Shown piece by piece: positions 31,317 to 39,489 of a stretch of DNA of 64,000 nt. This DNA comes from F-183 sp964627455. Lineage in GTDB: Bacteria; Acidobacteriota; Terriglobia; Bryobacterales; Bryobacteraceae. Position numbers and translations under genes: made by a program. The number at the start of each line of letters is the position of its first letter. Positions within the stretch are counted from its first letter, which is position 1. The notes beneath the pieces are model-generated. The model worked only from the letters and a program-made list of their open reading frames with translations. It searched no databases and had not been told where the DNA came from. The stretch is taken from assembly GCA_964627455.1 (NCBI GenBank), contig CAZVKC010000003.1, positions 1 to 64,000 on the forward strand. The letters run 5' to 3'.

Positions 31317-32573
31317 TTAGTGTAGCGATTCGCCACGCACCAGGTCTTCTAGCGTTTCGCGTTCGCGGACTACCCGCCACGACGCGCCATCGACCAGCAC
31401 TTCCGCAGCGCGCGGCCGGGAGTTGTAATTGGAAGCCATCACAAAGCCGTAAGCGCCGGCGTTGCGAACGGCGATCAGGTCTCCGGCAGCGAGCGCCGGC
31501 AGGTCGCGATCCTTCGCCAGGAAGTCGCCGGATTCGCATACAGGACCCACGATATCCGCCTGCACCACGGGCGTGTCCGGCCCGGCTTCGCGCACCGGTT
31601 GGATCGCGTGATAGGCCTTGTACAACGACGGACGCAGCAGATCGTTCATGGCCGCATCGACAATCGTGAACAGCTTGGCGCCGTTGCGTTTGTTGAGCAG
31701 CACGCGCGATATCAACGCGCCGGATTCGGCGACGATCGACCTGCCGGGTTCAATGGTCGCGTGCAGGCCGCGTCCGGCAAGTTTCGCGCGGATCTTCTCG
31801 ACATAGGCGCGGATCGACGGGGCTTCTTCGCCTGGCTTGTAGGGGATGCCGAGTCCACCGCCGAGGTCGATGTGGGAGATCGGGAGTCCGGCGGCGCGCA
31901 GGCGTTCGATGAGGGCCAACACGCGGTCGAGCGCTTCGAGCAGCGAGGACGGATCGAGGATCTGCGAGCCGATGTGGCAGCTGACGTTATCGAGCGTCAA
32001 GCCGGGCAGGGTGCGGGCGGCGCGTACGTACACTTCTTCGGCGAGTGCGATGTCGATGCCGAACTTGTGTTCCTTGAGTCCCGTGGAGATGTACTCGTGG
32101 GTCGACGCGTTGACGTCGGGATTCACGCGCAGGGCGACACGCGCTTTTTTGCCGAGTTTCACAGCTGCGGCGTTGATCCACTCGAGTTCCGGCTCGGATT
32201 CGGAATTGAAGCTGAAGATGCCGCTGGCGAGCGCGTATTCGATTTCGTCAAAGCTCTTGCCGACGCCCGAGAACACAACCTTGGCGGGATCGCCGCCGGC
32301 CTTGAGAACCCGATAGAGTTCGCCGCCCGAAACGAGATCGAAACCGGCGCCGGCCTTCGCCAGCAACTGCAGGATCGCGAGATTGCTATTGGCCTTCACC
32401 GCATAGCAAACGGTATGCGGCTGCGCATCGCCGAACGCTTCGTCATAGGCGCGAAAACGTTCGAGGATGCCGGCGGCGGAATAGACGTAGCAGGGTGTGC
32501 CGGCCTTGGCGGCGATCTCTTCGAGAGAGACGGATTCGCAGTGCAGAACTCCGTTGCGGTAGTCGAAACTCAT
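31317..32573 (-). CDS. lysA: Diaminopimelate decarboxylase
   Basis: 418 aa fold-III PLP enzyme. Lys60 in CYAVKANSN is the PLP Schiff-base lysine. Further signatures are DNVSCHIGSQI, DLGGGLGI, EPGRS and the C-terminal VCESGDFLAKDR, whose cysteine completes the active site across the dimer. It makes lysine from meso-diaminopimelate, the last step of the pathway. No other lysine gene is nearby; the neighbour is a PP2C phosphatase upstream, with 9 bp between. Confidence 0.95.
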   Translation of the reverse strand: MSFDYRNGVLHCESVSLEEIAAKAGTPCYVYSAAGILERFRAYDEAFGDAQPHTVCYAVKANSNLAILQLLAKAGAGFDLVSGGELYRVLKAGGDPAKVVFSGVGKSFDEIEYALASGIFSFNSESEPELEWINAAAVKLGKKARVALRVNPDVNASTHEYISTGLKEHKFGIDIALAEEVYVRAARTLPGLTLDNVSCHIGSQILDPSSLLEALDRVLALIERLRAAGLPISHIDLGGGLGIPYKPGEEAPSIRAYVEKIRAKLAGRGLHATIEPGRSIVAESGALISRVLLNKRNGAKLFTIVDAAMNDLLRPSLYKAYHAIQPVREAGPDTPVVQADIVGPVCESGDFLAKDRDLPALAAGDLIAVRNAGAYGFVMASNYNSRPRAAEVLVDGASWRVVRERETLEDLVRGESLH

Positions 32574-32582
32574 TGGGATGTT

Positions 32583-34361
32583 TTACTCGGAAACCTTGAT
32601 CGCGATGATGGTCTGGTCGTCGAAGACAGCCTCGTGCCCCATGTATTTGTCGAGGTCCGCGAAGATGCCTTCTGCGATCTTGCGCGCGGATTCCTTGTGG
32701 AACCGCTGCAACGCAGTCGCCAACTGATGTTTGCCGTACTCTTCCGGATGCGTGCCGTGCTGGTCCTGAATGCCGTCGGAATAGAGGAGCAACACGTCGC
32801 CCGGTTGCGCGTCGAACGTGATTTCGTCGTATTCGCGATCTTCCAGCAAGCCGACCGGGACACCTTCGACGCGAGGCTGGATGATCTCGCCGTTGCGGCA
32901 GATCATGGGCGGAATCGCGCCGGCATTGGCCATGGTGAAACGGCGCTTCGAATAGTCCCAGAGCATCAACAGCAGCGTCACGTACTGCGCGTCGACCTTG
33001 CGTTCCATGAGCGCTTCGTTGACGGCTTTCATCAACAGCGCGGGTCCACGGCGGCGGGGAGCGAGGGTCCGAAGCAGGCCGCTGGTGAGCGCGCCGTACA
33101 ACGCGGCCGCGGCGCCTTTGCCGCTGACGTCACCGCAAGCGAGGACGGCGAAGGAGTCGCTGTGTTCGAAGAAGTCGAAGACGTCGCCGGTGATTTCGCG
33201 GGCGGCGCGAGCCTGGACGTAAATTTCGAGTCCGCGGATTTCCGGCGCGCGGCGCGGCAGTAGCGTGCGTTGCAGCTTGCGCGCGGCCTTCATGTCGTCT
33301 TCGAGCGTCTGCTCGCGCTTCTGCAACTCTTCGTACAGGCGCGCGTTTTCCACTGAACTGGCAATCTGCGGCGCCAGCAGGTTCAGCATGCGAACGTGAT
33401 CTTCGGTGAAGTGCGCGAGACGGTCGCTTTCGAGATCGAGGACGCCGACCACGCGATCCTGCACAATCAGCGGAACCGCGACTTCGCTGCGCATATCCTC
33501 GTGCGAAGCGATATAGCGCGGATCCTGCGCGGTGTCGCGGACCCGGATCGCTTCGCGGCTGCGCGCCGCGGCGCCGGTGATGCCTTTGCCGAGCGGGACG
33601 TTGTCGATTTCCACGCGCTGGTCGTAACGCTGGCTGAAACGCACGCGCAGCACGCTGCGTTCTTCGTCGACGAGATAAATACTGAAGGCGTCGAAGTTGA
33701 TCAGCGCGCGCAGCGTGAGCGCGATCTTGCGCAGCAACTCGTCGAGATCGAGGATCGAGCTGAATTCCTGCGACAAATGCGCGAGGATCTTCAGCGTGCG
33801 GTTCTGGCGCTCAACGCGGCGATACAGGCGCGCGTTCTCGATCGACGATGCAACGCGGGCTGCGATGAGACGCAACAGGGCGCGATCCTGGTCCGAGTAC
33901 GCCTTCAATTTCGTGGACTGCAGATCGATGACGCCGACGAGTTTGCCGCGGGCCATCATCGGCACAGCGAGTTCGGAACGCACGGCGTCGAGCGCGTTCA
34001 AATAGCGTGGATCCTTGCGGACGTCATCCACTGAAATCGGCAGACGCGTCGCGGCCGCTGCGCCGGTGATGCCTTCGCCCAAGCGAATCGACGTGCTGCG
34101 GATCACCTCTTCGCGATGGCCGATGGAAAAGCGGATCTTCAGCGCCTGCTGCTTGTCGCTGTAGAGCAGAATCGCCATGAGATCCGCGGGGATGACTTCA
34201 CGCACCACAGACGCCACGTTGCCGAGCAACTGATCGAGGTCGATGGTTTCGGCCGTGGCGTTCGAAACCTCGAGCAGGAAGTCGAGGAGTTCGGCGCGCT
34301 CTTTGAAGCGGACTTTCTTCGGGGACGAAGAACCGGACGCGGGCTTCCTGGTGGTGGCCAT
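32583..34361 (-). CDS. GAF-GAF-PP2C (SpoIIE-type) phosphatase, RsbU-like
   Basis: 592 aa starting at MATTRKPASG. Two GAF domains, about 25-175 and 190-345 (LLEVSNATAETIDLDQLL; LKILAHLSQEFSSILDLDEL), share the internal motifs GEGITGAAA and GKGITGAAA. A linker coiled coil (EELQKREQTLEDDMKAARKL) leads to a PP2C/SpoIIE domain at about 375-590 (ITGDVFDFFE, LACGDVSGKGAAAAL, LLLYSDGIQDQ, FDDQTIIAI) with the metal-binding aspartates. Such proteins dephosphorylate anti-anti-sigma factors in partner-switching pathways; no such partner is in the window. Its ATG overlaps the deoC stop by one base (TGATG), so it is cotranscribed with rpiB and deoC. Confidence 0.88.
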   Translation of the reverse strand: MATTRKPASGSSSPKKVRFKERAELLDFLLEVSNATAETIDLDQLLGNVASVVREVIPADLMAILLYSDKQQALKIRFSIGHREEVIRSTSIRLGEGITGAAAATRLPISVDDVRKDPRYLNALDAVRSELAVPMMARGKLVGVIDLQSTKLKAYSDQDRALLRLIAARVASSIENARLYRRVERQNRTLKILAHLSQEFSSILDLDELLRKIALTLRALINFDAFSIYLVDEERSVLRVRFSQRYDQRVEIDNVPLGKGITGAAARSREAIRVRDTAQDPRYIASHEDMRSEVAVPLIVQDRVVGVLDLESDRLAHFTEDHVRMLNLLAPQIASSVENARLYEELQKREQTLEDDMKAARKLQRTLLPRRAPEIRGLEIYVQARAAREITGDVFDFFEHSDSFAVLACGDVSGKGAAAALYGALTSGLLRTLAPRRRGPALLMKAVNEALMERKVDAQYVTLLLMLWDYSKRRFTMANAGAIPPMICRNGEIIQPRVEGVPVGLLEDREYDEITFDAQPGDVLLLYSDGIQDQHGTHPEEYGKHQLATALQRFHKESARKIAEGIFADLDKYMGHEAVFDDQTIIAIKVSE

Positions 34362-35296
34362 CAGTACGCGCCGGTCGGCGGAGTACTTGTCGCAACGGGC
34401 TGACCCGCGGCCGCCTCCATGATTTTGACGCTGGCGCTGGCGCCGATACGCGTGGCGCCGGCCGCCGCCATCTTCTTCAGATCGTCGAGACTGCGGATGC
34501 CGCCGGACGCCTTCACGCCCATGCCGGGACCCACGATCGAGCGCATGAGCGCGATGTCCGCCGCCGTTGCGCCGCCTGTCGAAAAACCTGTCGACGTCTT
34601 GACGAAATCCGCGCCCGCGAGTTTGCACAACGTGCAGGCGATGGCCTTCTCGTTGTCGTTCAACAGCGAGGTTTCGAGGATGACTTTGACGATGGCGCCC
34701 TTGGCGTGCGCCTCTTCGACGACGGCTTTGATGTCGTTCTTAACCGCTTCGTGATTGCCGCCCTTGAGTTCGCCGATGTTGATCACCATGTCGATCTCCT
34801 GGGCTCCGGCCGCGATCGCCTTGGCGGTTTCGCCGCGCTTGGCTTCGGTGCTGGTGGCGCCGAGCGGGAATCCGACGACGGTGCAGACTTTGACGGGCGT
34901 ATTGGCGAGTTCCATCGCCAGCAGCGGGACCCAGTACGGGTTCACGCAGACGCTTGCGAAGCCGAATTGACGGGCTTCCGCGCACACTCGCTTGATGTCG
35001 GCCGCGGTGGCGTCGGCACGGAGCAGAGTGTGGTCGATCAGCGATGCGATCGCCGGATCGATCTTCGTCAGTTTGTCGCTGGCCGACAGGCGCGCCGCAC
35101 CCGCCGCGAGAATCGTCTTCGACTTGGCCGCGCAGGTCTGGGCGCAACGCTGCGTGCAACCGGGGCAGACCAGATCGGGGATCCCCAAGCCTTCGCCGCC
35201 CTTCCTGGGCTGCTGCAGCTGCGGGGTCGAGGAAACCCGAGCGAGGATCTCTTCTCCGATTTGCGCGACCAGTTGGTCGAGTTCGGCTTCGGTCAC
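34361..35296 (-). CDS. deoC: Deoxyribose-phosphate aldolase with N-terminal encapsulation-like extension
   Basis: 311 aa, longer than typical DeoC (about 220-260). The aldolase core runs from about residue 85 (LIDHTLLRADATAAD) and has Lys233 in FVKTSTGF (Schiff base) and Lys262 in GVKASGG. The extra N-terminus has an amphipathic helix at residues 2-21 (TEAELDQLVAQIGEEILARV), a linker, and a cysteine cluster Cys44-x2-Cys47-x3-Cys51-x3-Cys55. This resembles the encapsulation peptides of microcompartment cargo enzymes. Start is GTG 35296, overlapping the rpiB stop (GTGA); choosing it, not an upstream start, leaves the helix at the very N-terminus. It cleaves deoxyribose-5-phosphate to glyceraldehyde-3-phosphate and acetaldehyde. 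Confidence 0.9.
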   Translation of the reverse strand: MTEAELDQLVAQIGEEILARVSSTPQLQQPRKGGEGLGIPDLVCPGCTQRCAQTCAAKSKTILAAGAARLSASDKLTKIDPAIASLIDHTLLRADATAADIKRVCAEARQFGFASVCVNPYWVPLLAMELANTPVKVCTVVGFPLGATSTEAKRGETAKAIAAGAQEIDMVINIGELKGGNHEAVKNDIKAVVEEAHAKGAIVKVILETSLLNDNEKAIACTLCKLAGADFVKTSTGFSTGGATAADIALMRSIVGPGMGVKASGGIRSLDDLKKMAAAGATRIGASASVKIMEAAAGQPVATSTPPTGAY

Positions 35297-35901
35297 TTGA
35301 GGTAGGCCTTTTCGATGGCGGTGATCTTGTCGATGCGCGTCTGGTGGCGGCCGCCGCCGAAGGGCGTCGAGAGCCATACGCGCAGAACTTCCTCGGCCTG
35401 GGATGCGGTCAGGAGCCGCCCGCCCAGCGTGAGCACATTCGCGTCGTTATGCTCTCTGCTGTTGCGCGCCGAAGCCTTATCGTAGCATAGGGCGGCGCGG
35501 ATTCCGGGCACTTTATTAGCAGCCATCGCGGACCCGATTCCAGCCCCGTCGACGATCACGCCGCGGGTCGCTTTGCCGCTTCTGATGACGCCCACGACCT
35601 TGTGCGCGATGTCCGGATAATCGGCTGCAGCAGCCTCGAAAACGCCGACGTCCACCACCGCCAGGCCGAGTTCCGCGAACACCGGCTTCAACGCTTCTTT
35701 CATCGCGAATCCGCCGTGATCGGCTCCGATGGCGACCGTCTTCTGCGGCGGCGCGGAGTCCAACTGATCCGCGGCGACTTCGAGAATCCGCACGCCGCGG
35801 TCGCGCGCCAAATCGCGTGCGGACGGCGTGACAATCGCTCCTTTGGCGACCTTCAAGTCTCCCGCAAGTGGGATGTCGCTTTCGGTGATGACGGATCTCA
35901 T
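35293..35901 (-). CDS. RpiB/LacA-like sugar-phosphate isomerase with N-terminal extension
   Basis: 202 aa starting at MRSVITESDIPLAGDLKVAK. The isomerase domain (about 60-200) has VAIGADHGGFAMKEALK, VDVGVFEAAAADYPDIAHKV, GVIVDGAGIGSAMAANKVPG and AALCYDKASARNSREHNDAN. In this family the catalytic Cys is usually in a G-C-G-T/S-G motif; here the sequence is DGAGIGS, so the canonical catalytic cysteine is absent and an RpiB-related function rather than standard RpiB is likely. The roughly 50-residue N-terminal part (KGAIVTPSARDLARDRGVRI) resembles segments seen in microcompartment-associated enzymes. It has a good AGAGGT ribosome binding site and is coupled to deoC. Confidence 0.8.
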   Translation of the reverse strand: MRSVITESDIPLAGDLKVAKGAIVTPSARDLARDRGVRILEVAADQLDSAPPQKTVAIGADHGGFAMKEALKPVFAELGLAVVDVGVFEAAAADYPDIAHKVVGVIRSGKATRGVIVDGAGIGSAMAANKVPGIRAALCYDKASARNSREHNDANVLTLGGRLLTASQAEEVLRVWLSTPFGGGRHQTRIDKITAIEKAYLK

Positions 35902-36085
35902 CGGCTGGACCTCTACCAGTCTAGCGGAGCCTCGAAACCCGCGTCGCACACCGTGACATTTTCCTGACAATGACTTTGCGCCACCGCAACGTATCGCAAG
36001 AAAGGGGCGGCTACGCTGAAAGGTAACGGCGGGATGAAGCATTTAGGCTTTAGAATGTTAGATACACCCAACAAGAGGAACCCGG

Positions 36086-36769
36086 TTGATCACCCATCCA
36101 GTCATCGCCCTGTTGCAAGTCACCGTCACAGACCTGGTCCGGAACGCGAAGCCGATTCCGGCGGCAGTCATGATCACACTCGTGCTTCTGTCGGTCTTCT
36201 CGTTGACGATCATCTTTTCCAAGTGGAAGGAGTTGAGGTCCGGTCGCGACGCGAACCGCAGCTTCCTGAAATTGTTCCGGCAGAGCCAGAGCATTCAGGG
36301 CGCGGTGGCGGCGAGCGAACAGAATCGCAACGCCCCGCTCGTGTCGGTGTTCGCTTTTGGCTACAACGAGGTGGACCGGCAGGTGCGGCAACGCGGAACC
36401 CTCATTAACCGCGCCGCGCTCGAACGCAGCCTGCAGCTCGGCATCAGCGAAGAGATGGCGCGCCTCGAGCGCAACATGAACTGGCTCGCGACCATCGCGA
36501 CCATCACGCCGTTTATCGGACTCTTCGGCACGGTGTGGGGCATCATCGACGCCTTCAACGCGTTGGGCGCGGCCGGCAGCGCCAGTTTGCGCGCCGTCGC
36601 TCCCGGCATCGCGGACGCTCTCATCGCGACTGCGCTGGGCCTCACGGCCGCCATCCCCGCGGCGATCTTTTACAACTATTTCGGACATGTGTTGCGCGAA
36701 CTCGGCGCGCGCATGGAGGACTTCTCGCTCGAGTTCCTCAACCTGACCGAGTCCACGTACGGAGGCTGA
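36086..36769 (+). CDS. tolQ: TolQ/ExbB-type proton channel subunit
   Basis: 227 aa, MotA/TolQ/ExbB family with three membrane segments (about 30-50, 145-165, 185-210). Conserved features include NRAALERSLQLGISEEMARL, ATIATITPFIGLFGTVWGII and GIADALIATALGLTAAIPAA. With TolR it uses the proton motive force to energise the Tol-Pal system, which keeps the outer membrane attached during division. The TTG start has AGAGGAA about 8 bp upstream. First gene of the tolQ-R-A-B-pal-ybgF run. Confidence 0.92.
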   Translation: MITHPVIALLQVTVTDLVRNAKPIPAAVMITLVLLSVFSLTIIFSKWKELRSGRDANRSFLKLFRQSQSIQGAVAASEQNRNAPLVSVFAFGYNEVDRQVRQRGTLINRAALERSLQLGISEEMARLERNMNWLATIATITPFIGLFGTVWGIIDAFNALGAAGSASLRAVAPGIADALIATALGLTAAIPAAIFYNYFGHVLRELGARMEDFSLEFLNLTESTYGG

Positions 36770-36770
36770 T

Positions 36771-37229
36771 GTGGCATTCGCGGCAAACGCACAAGAGACC
36801 ACTTCGAACGTTTTCGGACGCCGCAGCCGGTTCCGCGGGCAGGGCACGATTTCCGAAATCAACGTGGTGCCGCTCGTCGACGTGCTGCTGGTGTTGCTGG
36901 TCATCTTCATGCTGACGGCGCACGTGATGGAATACGGCCTCGAAGTGGACGTGCCCGAAGTCAAACGGGAAAAATCCACTGCGGAAATCCTGCCGGTGAT
37001 CACGGTGACGCGCACCGGCATGCTGTATCTCAACGACCAGCAGATCAACATCCACGAAATGGGCGAGGCGATCCACAAGCGCTTTCCTAAAGCGACCGAT
37101 GTGTATGTCCGTGCGGACCAGAACGTGACATGGCGTCCGCTGGCCCAGGTGATCAGCGAACTCAGCGATGCGAAGATCAAAGTGAAGATGGTCACCAAGC
37201 CCGAAGACAACGCGAGGAGCCGCAAGTAA
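36771..37229 (+). CDS. tolR: TolR/ExbD-type protein
   Basis: 152 aa. After a short cytoplasmic part comes the conserved ISEINVVPLVDVLLVLLVIF membrane segment with the proton-relay aspartate (PLVDVLLV), then a periplasmic domain (KREKSTAEILPVITVTRTGM, YVRADQNVTW). The GTG start is 1 bp after the tolQ stop. It partners TolQ in the proton-driven complex. Confidence 0.92.
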   Translation: MAFAANAQETTSNVFGRRSRFRGQGTISEINVVPLVDVLLVLLVIFMLTAHVMEYGLEVDVPEVKREKSTAEILPVITVTRTGMLYLNDQQINIHEMGEAIHKRFPKATDVYVRADQNVTWRPLAQVISELSDAKIKVKMVTKPEDNARSRK

Positions 37230-37235
37230 ACAGCC

Positions 37236-38009
37236 GTGTATCGCCGCGCCGACATCCTCGATGACAGCGGAGAAAGCCTCAAGAAGCCTTTCTACCTGTC
37301 GCTGATCGTGCATGGCGCCGCACTCGCGGCGGTGTTGACGACCGGGTTGTTCACGGCAAGTGATACGAAGTGGGGCGATATCGACGTAGGCGGCGGCGCC
37401 GTGGGCGTCGCGGTCGAGAAGTCGATCCCGCTGCCGCAGGCGTCCGGCACGAAAAATCCGCTGGCCAACGACACCGAGTCGGAAATCGCTCCGGACAAAG
37501 AGATCCGCAAGGAAGACAAACAGAAAGAAGCGCTCGAAAAGCTGCTGGCGGAAGACGTCAAGAAGCTGAAGAAGTCGAATGAACCGCGCAATGACTTCAA
37601 GAACCCGATGCCGCTGGATCCGAAGCAATTGACCAATCCCACCGGCAACCGCGTGAGCTCGCCGCTGTTTGCTGGGATGGTCGGATCGGGCGGCGTTGGC
37701 GTGGGTTCGAGCGCGTTCGGCAATCAGTTCGGCGCGTACCTGCAGGCGGTGCAGCAGCGCATTTCCGGCAAATGGCGGCCGGGCGAAGTCGACCAGCGGT
37801 TGAAGAATCCGCCGCCGGTGGTTGTTTCGTTCGAAATTCTGCGCAACGGGCAGGTACAGTCTGTGCGGGTCCTGCAATCGGGAGGCAGCCAGACGTTCGA
37901 TCTGTCAGCGCAGCGCGCGGTGATCGAGGCCGGTCCGTTCGAGCCGCTTCCACAAGCTTATAAGGGAGGAAGCGCCACCATCGAAGTGGCGTTCAAACTG
38001 CAACGATGA
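37236..38009 (+). CDS. tolA: TolA/TonB-family energy transducer
   Basis: 257 aa with one N-terminal membrane anchor (FYLSLIVHGAALAAVLTTGL), a charged, partly helical linker rich in Lys/Glu (KEIRKEDKQKEALEKLLAED) and a C-terminal TonB/TolA domain (VVVSFEILRNGQVQSVRVLQ, then SAQRAVIEAGPFEPLP). Its place between tolR and tolB makes it the TolA equivalent, although the C-terminus is TonB-like. Starts with GTG 6 bp after tolR and overlaps tolB by ATGA. Confidence 0.85.
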   Translation: MYRRADILDDSGESLKKPFYLSLIVHGAALAAVLTTGLFTASDTKWGDIDVGGGAVGVAVEKSIPLPQASGTKNPLANDTESEIAPDKEIRKEDKQKEALEKLLAEDVKKLKKSNEPRNDFKNPMPLDPKQLTNPTGNRVSSPLFAGMVGSGGVGVGSSAFGNQFGAYLQAVQQRISGKWRPGEVDQRLKNPPPVVVSFEILRNGQVQSVRVLQSGGSQTFDLSAQRAVIEAGPFEPLPQAYKGGSATIEVAFKLQR

Positions 38010-39382
38010 AAGATCTTATGAAACCAATCCTGCTGGGCGCATGCTGCGTTCTGGCGGGCGTCGCCCTGACGACGCTGCCGGCCCAAACGGTCGGACGTAT
38101 CGAGATCATCAAGGCGGAACGCCCCGTGATCGCGATCCCGGACCTCAAGGGTTCCGGCGAAGCGCAGAAGTTCATGGAGAAGTTCAACGAGACGCTCTGG
38201 AACGAGGTGGAAAACTCCGGCGTGCTGAAGATGGCGCCGAAGAGCATGTATCCGCTGCAGGTTCCGCAGCAGCCTTCGGACTTCAAGCAACCCGCAAACC
38301 CCACCGACAGCATGAACGGACTGTGGCTTTCCGACTGGGCGAAGCCCCCGGCCAGCGCGAACTTCCTCGCGTTCGGCTACACGGCCGCGGCTGCCGACCA
38401 GATCGTGTTGTCCGGCTGGCTGTATGGCGTGAACCAGCCGAACCTGCAGGCGGCGCAGTTGGTCGCCAAGCGCTATTTTGGACCTCTCACCGAAGCCGGC
38501 GCCCGCAAGGTGGCGATGGAGTTCGCGGCCGACATCATGGGCCAGTTCGGCGGCAAGAGCCTCATGGGTTCGAAGATCTACTTCGTGTCCGACCGCACCG
38601 GCAACAAGGAACTCTGGTCGATGAACTATGACGGGAGCGAGCAGAAGCAGGTGACCTCCTACGGGTCGATCTCTTCGTTCCCTGCGGTGTCGTCCGACGG
38701 TACGAAGGTCGCTTTCACCACCTGGCGCGACGGCACGCCGCAGATCTACGTACACTCGCTCGAAACCGGCCGGCGCCTGACCTTTTATAACCAGCGGGCG
38801 TCGATGAACGCGTCGGCGGAGTTCACTCCGGACGGCAAGTCGATCCTGTTCTCGTCGACGGCCGGCGGCGGATCGGCGCAGATCTTCATGGCGGACGCCA
38901 ACGGCGGGAATGTCCGCCGGATCTCGACCAACCGGGCGATCGAAGTCGAGCCCCGGGTGAATCCGAAGACCGGCCAGGATCTGGTGTTCGTTTCAGGACG
39001 TCTCGGCCATCCCCAGTTGTTCAAGATGAGCCTCGAAGGCGCCGATACGGTGCAATTGACGCCGGGCGACGGCGAAGCGGTGAATCCGGCCTGGGCGCCG
39101 GACGGGCAGAAGATCGCGTTCGCCTGGACCAAGGGATTCGACATCGGGAACTTCAATATTTTCATCATGGATGTGGCGTCGAAGGTGTATGTGCAGTTGA
39201 CGCACGGCGTCGGACGCAACGAGAATCCGAGTTGGGCGCCGGACGGCATGCACATTGTGTTCGCTTCCAAACGTGGAACCAAGACGCAGATCTATTCCAT
39301 GCTGGCGGATGGAACCCAAGTTCGCCAGTTAACAACTACCGGAAACAACGAAAAACCGGTGTGGTCGAAGGGCGCTCAGTAG
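38006..39382 (+). CDS. tolB: Tol-Pal system periplasmic protein TolB
   Basis: 458 aa with a signal peptide (LLGACCVLAGVALTTLPA-Q), an N-terminal alpha/beta domain (RIEIIKAERPVIAIPDLKGS) and a C-terminal six-bladed PD40 propeller (KIYFVSDRTGNKELWSMNYD, NPAWAPDGQKIAFAW, NPSWAPDGMHIVFASKRG). TolB links the inner-membrane Tol complex to Pal. It is ATGA-coupled to tolA. A stem-loop lies between it and pal. Confidence 0.94.
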   Translation: MKDLMKPILLGACCVLAGVALTTLPAQTVGRIEIIKAERPVIAIPDLKGSGEAQKFMEKFNETLWNEVENSGVLKMAPKSMYPLQVPQQPSDFKQPANPTDSMNGLWLSDWAKPPASANFLAFGYTAAAADQIVLSGWLYGVNQPNLQAAQLVAKRYFGPLTEAGARKVAMEFAADIMGQFGGKSLMGSKIYFVSDRTGNKELWSMNYDGSEQKQVTSYGSISSFPAVSSDGTKVAFTTWRDGTPQIYVHSLETGRRLTFYNQRASMNASAEFTPDGKSILFSSTAGGGSAQIFMADANGGNVRRISTNRAIEVEPRVNPKTGQDLVFVSGRLGHPQLFKMSLEGADTVQLTPGDGEAVNPAWAPDGQKIAFAWTKGFDIGNFNIFIMDVASKVYVQLTHGVGRNENPSWAPDGMHIVFASKRGTKTQIYSMLADGTQVRQLTTTGNNEKPVWSKGAQ

Positions 39383-39389
39383 AATTTAC

Positions 39390-39410
39390 ATCCGCATGAC
39401 AAATGCGGAT
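39390..39410 (+). other. Stem-loop between tolB and pal
   Basis: ATCCGCAT (39390-39397) and ATGCGGAT (39403-39410) form a perfect 8-bp stem with a 5-nt loop, 8 bp after the tolB stop. It is not followed by a T-run. It may be a processing or stability element that lets the abundant lipoprotein Pal be made at a different level from the upstream genes (inference). Confidence 0.5.
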
Positions 39411-39489
39411 ATGGCAGTAGTAACATAGTGGTTTCAAACCGCTGAAAACGGAAACCTTAACACCAGCAATCTCAGGAGGATTGACCAGG

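Noticed and set aside
29342..33263. Long plus-strand frames opposite the photolyase, TPR, lysA and phosphatase genes
   Set aside because: They mirror well-supported minus-strand genes; compositions are biased and no domain is seen.
34361..36042. Complete microcompartment operon
   Set aside because: No shell-protein gene is present anywhere in the window; only cargo-like N-termini are seen.
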